Part shown: one piece after another, positions 22,261 through 32,660 of the stretch | Layout of the letters: each line of letters begins with the position of its first letter | Position numbering within the stretch: position 1 is the stretch's first letter | Assembly (NCBI RefSeq): GCF_000764305.2 | Contig: NW_025947397.1 | Span: 1 to 64,000, forward strand | Direction of reading: 5' to 3' | Length of the DNA: 64,000 bases | DNA from: Hyalella azteca | Taxonomy: Eukaryota > Arthropoda > Malacostraca > Amphipoda > Hyalellidae | The notes under the pieces: generated by a model | Told to the model about the DNA's origin: nothing | The model's input: only the letters and a program-made list of their open reading frames with translations | Database searches by the model: none | Program-made: the position numbers and the translations under genes

Positions 22261-22740
22261 CTGACGTCAGGCTGGAGGAACGTCGTAAAGCTGACGTCAG
22301 GCTGGCGGTACGTCGTAAAGCTGACGTCAGGCTGGCGGTACGTCGTAAAGCTGACGTCAGGCTGGCGGTGCGTCGTAAAGCTGACGTCAGGCTGGAGGTA
22401 CGTCGTAAAGCTGACGTTAGGCTGGCGGTACGTCGTAAAGCTGACGTTAGGCTGGCGGTACGTCGTAAAGCTGACGTCAGGCTGGAGGTACGTCGTAAAG
22501 CCGACGTCAGGCTGGCGGTACGTTGTAAAGCTGACGTCAGGCTGGAGGTACGTCGTAAAGCTGACGTCAGGCTGGAGGTACGTCGTAAAGCTGACGTCAG
22601 GCTGGAGGTACGTCGTAAAGCTGACGTTAGGCTGGAGGTACGTCGTAAAGCTGACGTCAGGCTGGCGGTACGTCGTAAAGCTGACGTCAGGCTGGAGGTA
22701 CGTCGTAAAGCTGACGTTAGGCTGGAGGTACGTCGTAAAG
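22259..22740. repeat. 30-bp minisatellite, 16 copies, each with a CRE palindrome
   Basis: Sixteen 30-bp units of gctgacgtcaggctggcggt plus acgtcgtaaa, with a/c and c/t variants. Each has TGACGTCA (the CREB/ATF palindrome) or the variant TGACGTTA. On the minus strand the same word ends in the CTGACGTCAG acceptor-like sequence of the A2M-type exon. The array is cut at 22741 by adapter sequence. All three long frames across it are repeat artefacts. Confidence 0.95.
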
Positions 22741-22741
22741 C

Positions 22742-22779
22742 CTGTCTCTTATACACATCTAGATGTGTATAAGAGACAG
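22742..22779. other. Nextera/Tn5 mosaic-end junction adapter (assembly artefact)
   Basis: ctgtctcttatacacatct followed directly by its reverse complement agatgtgtataagagacag. This 38-bp dimer is the circularisation junction left in Nextera mate-pair reads. It is not part of the organism's genome. Confidence 0.97.
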
Positions 22780-22781
22780 GA

Positions 22782-23019
22782 TTAATTGAATGAAATTAAC
22801 AATTGTTGTGGAGGATACGATGATGTATAGCTAATTATTATATTTATTGTTCGATTAATACAAATACAATTGTTTGCATCTTTTTTTATTTAATTCCCAG
22901 TAATTTTTTTAGAATTTGAATTCTAACAAAAAATGTCTAGAAGTTAAAAAGTTGGCTACCCACCGACACGTTGCCGGGAGCGGCGTACGCGTTGAAGGAA
23001 TAAGGCACATCGTCTCGAC
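22782..23019. repeat. False 238-bp copy of 14594-14831
   Basis: As far as I can read, identical to 14594-14831 (intron 3 plus most of GCPII exon 3) and bounded on both sides by adapter sequence. It is a mate-pair read tag built into the assembly, so 22964-23019 must not be annotated as an extra exon. Confidence 0.93.
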
Positions 23020-23057
23020 CTGTCTCTTATACACATCTCCTGTCGCCAATTCTTAAN
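23020..23057. other. Second adapter (19 bp) and N gap
   Basis: ctgtctcttatacacatct at 23020-23038, then a scrap resembling a LINE 3' end (cctgtcgccaattctt), then N at 23057. Junctions here should not be trusted. Confidence 0.95.
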
Positions 23058-23195
23058 ATTGTAACTTCTTATATTTAATTCTTGAAGTGATATCTAATGC
23101 TTTCTTCCTTTACTGGTATATTTTAATTTTCAGTACATAATTCAAAGTTCGTTCTCTTACATCAAGCCACTTGTGCACTCGTGTGCCAGCATCGC
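23058..23195. repeat. Repeat X, partial copy
   Basis: Matches the end part of repeat X (23670-24122 and 32197-32655). It begins at the N gap and ends, like the others, at gtgccagcatcg. Confidence 0.8.
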
Positions 23196-23319
23196 TTGCA
23201 TTCCCATTTTTTAATTGAAATTCTACCGCAATGAACACAAGTGATCCTTAAAGCTATTAGGTTCCTTTAAAAATAATGTAGGTTATGTCCATGAAAAAAC
23301 TATATTCAGGACTCATTAT

Positions 23320-23446
23320 TCTAAATTTGTGAAGGAAGAAAAGGAGGAAAGAAAAGGAAAAGAGGAAGAAAGAAGGAATAAGAAGCAAAGAAGAAACAAG
23401 GAAAAGGAAGAAAAGAAGAACGAAAATGAAGGAAGAAAATAAATTA
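23320..23446 (+). repeat. Polypurine tract
   Basis: About 120 bp almost free of pyrimidines (gaaggaagaaaaggaggaaa and onward), followed by a run of C at 23453-23463. Such tracts can form triplexes. No gene is associated. Confidence 0.85.
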
Positions 23447-23669
23447 ACTTCTCCCCCCCCCCCGCGACACGGGGACCGAGGAGTTTCTGACGACGCAGCA
23501 GCGATCGCGCTGGTAAGTGTTTTACTTCTTATATTGATTGTATATTATTTATCGTCAGGAATATTATTAATACAAATAATTATTTCAAGGCTATTGCTTG
23601 AACTTATAGTTATTTGAACTTATATATATTGGACTTATAGTTGTCAAGAGCCTACTGTTACTAGGCTCT

Positions 23670-24122
23670 TGAATGCCTACTGACATAACGGCCGATTTCT
23701 GGTAATAGAACCAAATATGCTATATAGGCCTTAATCCGAACGTTAATTGGATACCTTCTCCATCAAATTCTAGTGGCTTTTCAGCCGTCAATAATAATTT
23801 TATTTGAAGTGTTTGAATTAATCAATATACACAGCGCCTCGACTCCGGCCCGTCGATACTGCTGACGTAGAAAATTTGATGGGGTAACTGAAGAAGATTA
23901 GCGATGATGTGACGTCTGGAATTGTCTTGCTCTGAATTTTCAACACATTTCAGAGTCAACGTTAAAAATTTGACCTTCATCATTTATTGTAACTTCTTAT
24001 ATTTAATTCTTGAAGTGATATCTAATGCTTTCTTCCTTTACTGGTATATTTTAATTTTCAGTACATAATTCAAAGTTCGTTCTCTTACATCAAGCCACTT
24101 GTGCACTCGTGTGCCAGCATCG
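23670..24122. repeat. Repeat X, copy 2 (~450 bp)
   Basis: Starts at gctcttgaatgcctactgac and ends at gtgccagcatcg, nearly identical to 32197-32655. All three copies stop at the same base while the flanks differ, so it is a mobile or duplicated unit. I see no inverted ends. Its end overlaps the exon-like segment at 24089-24210. Confidence 0.8.
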
Positions 24123-24210
24123 AACTTTGACCTCAAACCCCCCTGTACGTGATTATACAGCAGCAGCATATCAAAAGTGGAGAGTATAAGTTTAGCGTCC
24201 GCTTCGCTGG
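24089..24210 (-). CDS. Exon-like segment of an unknown protein
   Basis: Bounded by a strong acceptor (TTTCTGTGTGCCTACAG) and donor (GTAAGAG). It gives an open 40-codon stretch, SEADAKLILSTFDMLLLYNH then VQGGLRSKFDAGTRVHKWLD. I do not recognise the protein. The acceptor and first codons are tandemly duplicated (24170-24321). The last 33 bases are shared with two other copies of repeat X, so it may be transposon-derived. Confidence 0.45.
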
Positions 24211-24321
24211 CTGTAGGCACACAGAAAGTGAGCCGCTCCTGCCGAATCAAAAGTGGAGAGTATAAGTTTAGCGTCCGCTTCGCTGGCTGTAGGCACACAG
24301 AAAGTGAGCCGCTCCTGCCGA
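24170..24321. repeat. 76-bp tandem duplication spanning a splice acceptor
   Basis: Two near-identical 76-bp copies start at 24170 and 24246. On the minus strand each holds CTACAG followed by CCAGCGAAGCGGACGC, the exon start. The outer copy runs straight into Tc1/mariner sequence at 24322. Confidence 0.88.
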
Positions 24322-25110
24322 ACAAGGCATGAACTAACAGACCGTCATGAACGAATGAGGCTCGAAAGATGCCAGCACATTATGGATCTCATTTAGGATG
24401 GCACGCTGCCCAACTTGGTGCTCAGTGACGAGAAAAAATTTGAGATTGAACAAAGCGTTAACCGTCAAAATGTCAGAATTTGGAGTCGGGACGGATCTGT
24501 GGCAACCTGAACAGCAACACGACGTCAAAATCCCATGTACGTGATGGTTTGGGCCGCGGTAACCTCCACTGGGAGGTCCCCACTCGTTTTTGTCTCCTCA
24601 GGAGTGAAATAAGTCAGCGAAACATTTAGGATATTTTGGATGCTGTTTGTTACCTTGGGCCCGTAAACACTTCAAGGGCTAACCATGGAATTTTCAACAA
24701 GACTGCACCATCACATGGCTAAAATATGACCCAAAACTGGATTCAGGGTCACATCCCAGCGTTCATTAGCAAAAATGAATGACCCTCAAGAAGCCCTGAT
24801 TTGAATCCTCTCGACTTTTCTGTGTGGGCTATTTTAGAGAGTAAGGTCTGCAGAACACCTCATGATTCTTTGGATAGTTTGAAGTCTAAATTGACACGAG
24901 AATGGGACTTGATCCCTCAAGAAATGCTGCTTGTCTCCTGTGAAGCTTTCCACGTAGATTGGAGGCCGTCATTAAAAATAAGGGTGCTCATATTGAATAA
25001 ATATTTCTGAAAATTGTTCAGGTAATTCTTGTCTACTAGCTTATCCAACTAAATTAACAATGCACCTCTTGATTTCAATTAGAAGTTATAAAAAAGATAT
25101 GCGTTACTAT
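24322..25110 (+). pseudogene. Tc1/mariner transposase, 3' half, decayed
   Basis: Homologous to 46013-46780 of the complete element. Frames interrupted by stops give VLSDEKKFEIE (first catalytic Asp region), VMVWAAV and NPLDFSVWAILESKV (last catalytic acidic region). It begins abruptly at acaaggcatgaac. The matching 5' half is not adjacent but lies at 28541-29003. Confidence 0.85.
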
Positions 25111-26020
25111 ATACGCGTGCGATTAACGACCAGAGAATAAGTTGATTTAAATTATCAAAGAGTCGGACAATCAATTCTAATGTGAATTGATGAGTTATAT
25201 ATCACCAGCATATCCAGCTATTATGGCAGATAGCTCGTATCAGAGTTACTATGAAAGGATTTTAACTCGTTAGGTTAGAATGCAAATTAGGGAAACTAGA
25301 AGTCTGTTGGTTTCAAATAAAAACTTTTTCCTTTCGCAAAGTATTTACAGTCTCTCCCCGTATTCTAGTACATGTATGTAAGTGAGTGCGCCTTCCATAA
25401 GTAAATTTTCTTGTTATCGAAAAATTTTCTGGGTATTTCGTTATTTTCTGTTAGAGAAATTTTATCAGGATCTAAACGCTCAATGCTTTATTGCATTTCG
25501 ATCAAGAGGCACTGGGTGAACATTTTATATTAAAAAATTTTCAATCGTGTTGTCAGAAACCATGGATGTCAATACTGAAGGGAAAACAACTTTATCAAAA
25601 TGTTTGCATACGTACTTTCACCCATGTGCTATGAATGAACTTAAGAGCCAGTCATTCAGGTAGGCAGGTTGAGCAGGGCGAAGAGGCCAGAAGAATGTTG
25701 GATGAATGTAAAATTAAGATAATCATAATAAACTTTCCTTCTACCTTGGTGGGGAGGAAGAAAAACCAACACCTCCTTCAATGGCCCCAGAACAGAGTCG
25801 GCAACACACGCTTGTCCAACAGCGCCCCATGAGTCGAGTCCTACTTACACCCACATATAATGTGGACGGTCAACCACCATCAACCATCACAAATTTGTGA
25901 ACTTCAAGAAGCCATATTAAATTTTTCTTCCTAGTAATGTTGGATCAGAATTTCGAGGACTGTATGATAATTATTTTGAACAAATACGGATTCTGTTGCA
26001 TCACATTGTTTTTAAATCAA
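25111..26020. other. No feature recognised
   Basis: AT-rich with short open frames only; nothing with a known motif or repeat partner in the window. Confidence 0.4.
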
Positions 26021-26854
26021 AAGTCAAATATATTTCTTAGACTTAGGAAGAGTACAGAGCCATTCTGTCCATAGAGCCATTCATGGAATCTTCTGCAATT
26101 ATCTTAAGAGCAAGAGTTGCTTTTATTCAATAAGTGCAATTTCATGAACTTCCAAGGGTCAACATTCTACAGTATTTCTTTGCCAAAATGGACAACTTCT
26201 GAACAGAATTCCAGTTTTGGAATGAACATAAAGACAAACGTAGGAGTCGTAGACTCTTACATATCTACATACAACTTTCTCGGCGTCTAAGTAAGTCAAA
26301 TGCGTGCCAAATTAATGCTATCTGAGTTCATATTTGCCTTTCAAGCTACTTGTGCTACGTACTACTAGACATTCAATACTTTATCGTTACTCCCCAGTAT
26401 TTTTCTAATCAACTCTCCTCCAGCACTGGCGATACATACTCTAGGCCCTAGGGCGAAGGGTTGCTAGGGTCTGGGCTCAAATCCTTGGCAAGCTGCAAAA
26501 ACAATCTAGGAAGTCTAGAATCGGCGACACGCCAGATCTAGCATAATCATCACAGTCACCACAATTGCTGGTTGGTTAAATTCTCATCGTCTTGATCAAA
26601 AACAGTTCAAAATCTAAATGCATCGTCAGTCCCAAGATACTATAATGATAGAGTAGGCGTAATAAATTAGTGGATTAGCTCTGTAAAATCCACCCTGACC
26701 CTCAAGCACAACCTACGAGCCGCCAAAGACTCCATCAGCCGCTCAAAGGAATAGATCAATCGAGCGCGTTTCTGCGGTGCGCCGCCAGACGCACCTGACG
26801 CGTCTTAGTGCGTCTCGCGCGTGCAGTTGAACGCAATTCTGTGTCGGAAAAGCG
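26021..26854. repeat. 834-bp duplicated block A, copy 1
   Basis: Matches 35545-36378 at a constant offset of 9524 with only a few substitutions. No protein is recognised. The second copy stops exactly where the Gypsy LTR begins, so the LTR element inserted into a block A copy. Confidence 0.9.
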
Positions 26855-27389
26855 TTGCCTGTTACTCGTGTCTCTACTGTTACTTGCCTGTTGCCTTTTA
26901 CGCTAGTGTTGGGGACAAAATATTTTTGAATTTTCAAAAGTCATGAATGGGAAGTAACAAGCGCCAGCTCGCTAACAAAACTAATGCCATTATTTTAAAT
27001 AAACATAATAAATGCCCTCTATTTCAGCAACTTACATTTGCTAGACCTTTATCAGTCCCATTAATATCAAATAAATTAAAGTTTATCATAATTTTACTAA
27101 ATTACTTAAGAGGATGGAGTCAGATTTATCATATATACATTTACTGAACATGATATTGAATAATGAGAATGTTTGAGTGTTAACAATGATATATGCCTTG
27201 GATGGAAATTGAACACTCTGCTTCAGCAGACTTGTATATCATGGCAGCACAGCTCACATGAATAATTTTATCCACGTTCATATTTATCCAAGGAGAGTAC
27301 AGTGTTGAGAGAGGCAGTGAACAACTTGCTTACTTCAATTCATTAAAATTAAACTAGCGATTTTCACGGAGTAATTTTTTGATGACCGG
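26797..27389. repeat. Block B (inverted partner at 43776-44369)
   Basis: Reverse complement of 43776-44369, from gacgcgtc to gatgaccgg. Its left end overlaps the end of block A. Confidence 0.85.
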
Positions 27390-27390
27390 C

Positions 27391-29003
27391 ATGCAGCATG
27401 ACTACAATGATTTAACCTGGCTAAAATTAGCAAAATAATTGAAGTACAAGTCAGGAATTGAAAGTTCAAGAACAGGTTTGAAAAAATATTGAATTTTCAA
27501 TAACTATATGTCATAGGATTTTTCAAATGATAAGCTAATATTTGGATGAGGAACGTTTGCTTCGAAACATTGGTCTATGCTATAGTCAGTCCTCAAATAA
27601 TATAAAGAAAATGAGTATTTGGATGACTCATACATAAAGATCAATGTTTAGCCGTTTAATGATAAAAATTTGAGAAAAGTAAACCGCAAGTAGCATCCAG
27701 CGTAATTTTATCGTTCTTTATGCGTATTACGTACTAGAGATTATACACCGATGTGTATCTATGATGATAATCATGACTGCATGGAGGCCTGGCTAGAATT
27801 GGAAGGCAGTTGTAATGTGATGTGTGCACCTGGCTTAAACGCATGACCGTAAGCTGAGGACCTATCAACTGATACTGTGAATCTGTCTTGAGGCTACGAA
27901 GGAAACATGTTTTAGGGCTTGCAACGTACGCCTGGAAACTACTTCGTTGTTATGAGTCATAGACTTGGCCACGCTTATATCAAAGTGAAAGTTCTTACCA
28001 TTGATTGTATTGCCTGTGCGAAACTCTGATAAAGTGCGCGAACACTCTAACCAATTTTTAATTTGCTAGAGACAGGAAGCACTAGTGCAATAGTGCAAGA
28101 CTAAATAGCGTGAAACTTTCTTATTATTTGCTGGGAACGATATTGCTAAACAAATAATAAAGTTTTTGGTAAACAAATAATAAAAATTTTGGAAGGAACG
28201 GCATGTCACGTTTATATTCCGTGCATATTATTGTAAACGTGAGTTAATTATCCTATTTAATTACAAAAATCTGTGGTGCTTAACTGAAGGACGCTATTGC
28301 CGGGATGCGCGTTTGTTAACTACCCCTGTGCATGCGTTAAGCCCCTTTATCTACGGACACATGAACCGTTGCCAACGCTATTCCTACCAAGATGCCTGGT
28401 ACCGAGACTTACCACCAGCATACATGTCTATACTTTGGTCAGACCAGTAATCTTCATAAAATTTTCACTCAGAAAAATGTAATATACAATAGCTAGGTAT
28501 TCAGTTATATTAGAAGTTATGAAACATATACCGCATTAAACAGGGTCCGCCATATTTATGGCAACGGATGTTTGCTATATAAAAATAAATTGGTTTCTAG
28601 GAGACTTTTATTTTACTGTATAATGAAGCTAAATATCATCTATTAACTCATCTATTTTATATAGCAAAAGTCTAAGGTGTCTAAATTTACTATTACTTAT
28701 GGCAGTAGATAGAAATGCAATTGTATCGCTTCATGAAAAGGGCGAGAGTAATTCAGTCATCGCAAAAAAGCTCCAAATTCGTCGTGAAACTATGTGGAAG
28801 GTGGTAAAAAAATTCAAGGAAACTGGTAAAACATGCAATCGACCTGGTCAAGGAAGGAAACGAAATGTCCGAACAAAATAATTGGTCAAGAACACGAGGG
28901 AGAAGTTGAGGAGAAACCCTATATAGTCGCTCAGCCGCAAAATTGGCTGCAGAAGCAGGAGTCAGTCAGGCATCAATGCGTAGAGTCCTCAAAGATGACC
29001 TCA
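27391..29003. repeat. 1.6-kb block C, copy 1 (direct partner at 44375-45989)
   Basis: Matches 44375-45989 with few differences over about 1.6 kb, including the first third of a Tc1/mariner element. Homology stops inside the transposase at atgacctca. Confidence 0.9.
28541..29003 (+). pseudogene. Tc1/mariner element, 5' part
   Basis: Carries the 5' inverted end cagggtccgccatatttatg and an open 60-codon N-terminus (28699-28881) with a helix-turn-helix region: AVDRNAIVSLHEKGESNSVI, AKKLQIRRET. It ends at 29003 where homology to the full element at 45.5 kb breaks off. Confidence 0.85.
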
Positions 29004-30160
29004 AACATGGAGCTAATGTGTGCGAATCGTGCGTCAAATAACTTTTCCCGCTTTAAGATTAAATGCAGTTAGGAACCAAAAAGTTTAAGTGGATTTAAAC
29101 AAAATATTTGTTCACACTATACATATTCAATGAGTTTTTTGACATATGAAGGAAAATATTAATAAATAATGTTCAATTATTTGAGTATGAGTGCGATAGC
29201 CCACATATATGTTTTGTTTCATTCGCTTCCAGTAAAATAATTATTATGCAATTAAATCTCTGTTGAAATGGACTACGTAAGCCTCTTCTTGTGTAGAATT
29301 TAAACAGCGCTTGAGATGGCGGGAAATCCAGTGGATGAACAATTGCATTTCTAAGGACTGGCTATTTTCAATAATTTTTTTTCCGATTAAATACTTGTAA
29401 TGATTGCACATTAGGCTGATTATGTGCATGAGAATGCGTATCGAAAGTAAATTTGTAGAGTTTTGTTGGAAGAAACGCTGACATTCTAGCCTTAAAAACA
29501 GCACAGCCGCGATACCCGCCTGGTTATTTCAACATACAAATGTTCGATTTTTTTCACCGATTACAATCAAGCCTTAAAACTTGCAAATAAAGCACCAACT
29601 GAAGCAGTACGCACTAAGCCTCAGTACAGGAATTTGAGCGCATGTACTAAAATTAAATAATATTTCCAAAGTTACAAAAGACTGTAAGATATAAATGATC
29701 AAAAATTTATAATTCGTGATATAGGTAATCCATTTTGTTCTCCTTATTTAAATTAAGGTCTAATGCACGAAAACTAATTCGCTACTTGCTACCAGCATGA
29801 TTCGCTAGAAGTCTTCATGCTGGTGATCTGATGTCAGGGGAAATACTTTCAGAAATAGTTGAGAGTTCCAAACTCTGGCAGCCAATCACTGACGGCTTTT
29901 CAAGCTAAACTCAAGGCGAGAAAAATATCGGTCGCTACCTGTACTTAGCGGCCGCTTGTAATTGAGCGAATTTTGATGATATTGCCCACGGTCAGCACAA
30001 TCGCTTGCTTCAACATTGTAGGTTATAATGGAAAAATAATAACTGAGTTTCGTCACGCCATACCTAGCATGAATAATTGTTTCGAATGGCTCATTTTGTA
30101 TGCATAGCCATGATACATAGTCTGCCTAGAACTTGACTGCTGATAAGTGAGAATAGCGTA
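29004..30160. other. No gene; one hairpin near 29.79 kb
   Basis: AT-rich. accagcatga at about 29790 is inverted (tcatgctggt) at about 29816. A scrap near 29880 (gccaatcactgacggc) resembles 49190. The 86-codon minus-strand frame at 29244-29504 shows no known motif. Confidence 0.4.
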
Positions 30161-31015
30161 GTTACTGCTATAAATATGCCCAATATGTTCAGTACGACTG
30201 TTCAAGCAAGCATTCACAACTCTAAATCTGTAATGGTAAATATTGTTGCATTTATTTGTGATAGATTTTGAAACGATGCCTTAGCGGCAACGTGAGCAGA
30301 GGGACTGGTGGATTCTGTGTTTTAAAGCAACCGAAGAATTTGTGCGACATGGCTCGCACTGCAGCCATCTCGCCTGCCTCCAATAGAAACGATCTACTCT
30401 ATACATAAAACGGAATTACAACTTTTTGGCGGGATCAGATCAGCTTTTTGGTTATTTCTTATCACTTATTTATCGACCCCTACAAATAGCAGTTTTGACC
30501 AGTACTACACGGTTTTTATTAACGAGCGGCGAGTCGATCCAGTATCCGCCGAGGGGCAACTCACGTGTCGCAAACGGTAGATGAAACGTTGCGAAAATCT
30601 GACATCTGACGGAACCTCTGAAACATAATCTGATAATCTTAATTGTCAGGATCAAATTCAACGAGGCTACATACGTGAAGTATGTAGGAGGCTACATACG
30701 TGAAGTATTTATAGGAGGCTTCCTTTTAACAGATCCCGGGCGCGCCTCCTCGGCGGTGTCAAGGGACATGACATGTCTTATTTATAGTGAACAATAATTC
30801 TCCCAGTGAATAATTCAGGCGGTTCGATGCAATACAGTTTTGAATTTTCGTCGGAGAATTACGTTTTTCCATTAATGGGAAGGACGAAGTAATAATGACA
30901 GGAAATTACAAAATTAAATTGGCGTATAACATCATAAACTGGATAATACCTATAACGATTATGAAACAAGTAAAATAAACTATTCAAAATTACTCGTCAT
31001 AATACGAGTAATTTA
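30161..31015. repeat. Block D, copy 1
   Basis: Matches 32661-33848 but lacks the two insertions found there, so it serves as the empty-site reference. It also has its own short tandem duplication at about 30660-30715 (gaggctacatacgtgaagta). Confidence 0.9.
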
Positions 31016-31034
31016 ACACCATCACCAACATGGC

Positions 31035-31350
31035 GGCCATGTTCTGCTCCCCATACCCCCGTATGTGGGTGAGGGTGGTCACCATCACCATCATGGCGGC
31101 CATGTTCTGCCTCTCACACCCCTGCGGGTGGGGGAGGAGGACGTCGGGGGAGGACACCGCGGGGCACAATATGTCCACCATCTTTCATTATACATCCTAT
31201 ACATTTGTTTATTATTCTGCCCTTATACATGCTTTTATTATACATCCTATATATTTGTTCATCATTTTGCCCTTATACTATTTGTTTATTATATTGCCCT
31301 TATAAATGCTTTTATTATAGATCCCACATATTTGTTTATTATTGCCCCCA
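31035..31350. repeat. Low-complexity tandem repeats
   Basis: First a doubled segment around accatcaccatcatggcggc catgttctgc, then about four imperfect ~50-bp units of ttattatacatcctatacat plus ttgttcatcattttgccctt. Frames over it are repeat artefacts. Confidence 0.75.
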
Positions 31351-31931
31351 TATTTGATCATTAATTAGTCATTAAAGGATGAACCGCTGGAAGATGGCAC
31401 CCGTCCTCCCTATCGCCCCCGCAGCCCGCGAGAAGAACTGAATGGAAGAACGCGACGATCGACCGCGCGCACCTCACCTTGCAACTGCTGGAAGCGCACT
31501 GACTCTGGAAGCGGGCTGCGGGCCGCGGGCTTGAGCTAGAGTGCAACTTCCTGCCAAGGCGCTACAGACAAGAAGTCTTTAGAAAAGCATCCAATATAAT
31601 GAAGGAATTTTGATCCTGCTTACAACATTTAGACTTCATCGATGCTACAGAAAGATAAAACAATTAATTTTAGTATAATTAAAAATATTCTACTTAATAC
31701 AAGGAACATTTTTTGGATGGCATGAATATTAGAGCTTTCTAAATCACCTGCAGTATCAGAAACTCTTGAGGACCTCAAGCACCACCACAGGGCAACACCG
31801 TCCTGTACATGCAAAATGTCACCAGTTGCTCGAAATAACCTGGAATTTGGCAATTGTTGACGGCCTAGCCTTAATCCTGTTATATTTTATCGAACACAAG
31901 CAATGTTTTCGTTTTTCTATTACTGAAATAG

Positions 31932-31965
31932 AAACCAGCAAATAGCTACTGCTATTTGCTGGTTT
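31932..31965. repeat. Perfect 14-bp hairpin
   Basis: aaaccagcaaatag at 31932-31945 is exactly inverted at 31952-31965 with a 6-nt loop. No gene is adjacent that would make it a regulator; probably incidental or the remains of a MITE. Confidence 0.6.
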
Positions 31966-32196
31966 GTTTAATGGGTTTTCACGGCGAAGCCTGCAGTGAA
32001 TGTCCGAGCTGGCGCTGAAACTATATTGGGAGCTATAAATAAACCTTGCTTTATACCCGCTGTCGATGTACTCTCATTTCTCTGGAAATCTTTGAATTAG
32101 TAACAGAAATCTAGAATTGGTGAAAATTCATAGTTATTTTCTCTCACATTTGATTAATATATTTTGGAGATTAGAGCTCCATAGACCTACGTCTGC

Positions 32197-32655
32197 TCTT
32201 GAATGCCTACTGACATCACGGCCGATTTTTGGTAATAGAACCAAATATGCTATATAGGCCTTAATCCGAACGTTAATCGGATAACTTTTCCATCAAATTC
32301 TAGTGGCTTTTCAGCCGTCAAAAATAATTTTCAATGAACAGAATTGAATTAAGCTAAAAGTATTCACAGCGCCTCGACTCGGGCCCGTCGATACTGTTGA
32401 CGTAGAAAATTTGATGGGGTAACTGAAGAAGATTAGCGATGATGTGACGTCTGGAATTGTCTTGCTCTGAATTTTCAACACAATTCAGAGTCAACGTTAA
32501 AAATTTGACCTTCATCATTTATTGTAACTTCTTATATTTAATTCTTGAAGTTATATCTAATACTTTCTTCCTTTACTGGTATATTTTAATTTTCAGTACA
32601 TAATTCAAAGTTCGTTCTCTTACATCAAGCCACTTGTGCACTCGTGTGCCAGCAT
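32197..32655. repeat. Repeat X, copy 3
   Basis: Nearly identical to 23670-24122, ending at gtgccagcatcg and directly joined to block D. Confidence 0.85.
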
Positions 32656-32660
32656 CGATA

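Noticed and set aside
22090..22785. Open frames of 231, 182 and 134 codons
   Set aside because: They run through a 30-bp minisatellite, whose unit length is divisible by three, and into adapter sequence. No protein evidence.
22964..23019. Extra GCPII-like exon
   Set aside because: An identical 238-bp copy of 14594-14831 enclosed by sequencing adapters; artefact.
29244..29504. 86-codon minus-strand frame
   Set aside because: No recognised family and AT-rich codon use as in noncoding DNA.
31361..31546. GC-rich minus-strand frame as an exon
   Set aside because: Base composition is gene-like, but no convincing splice pair or family match was found.
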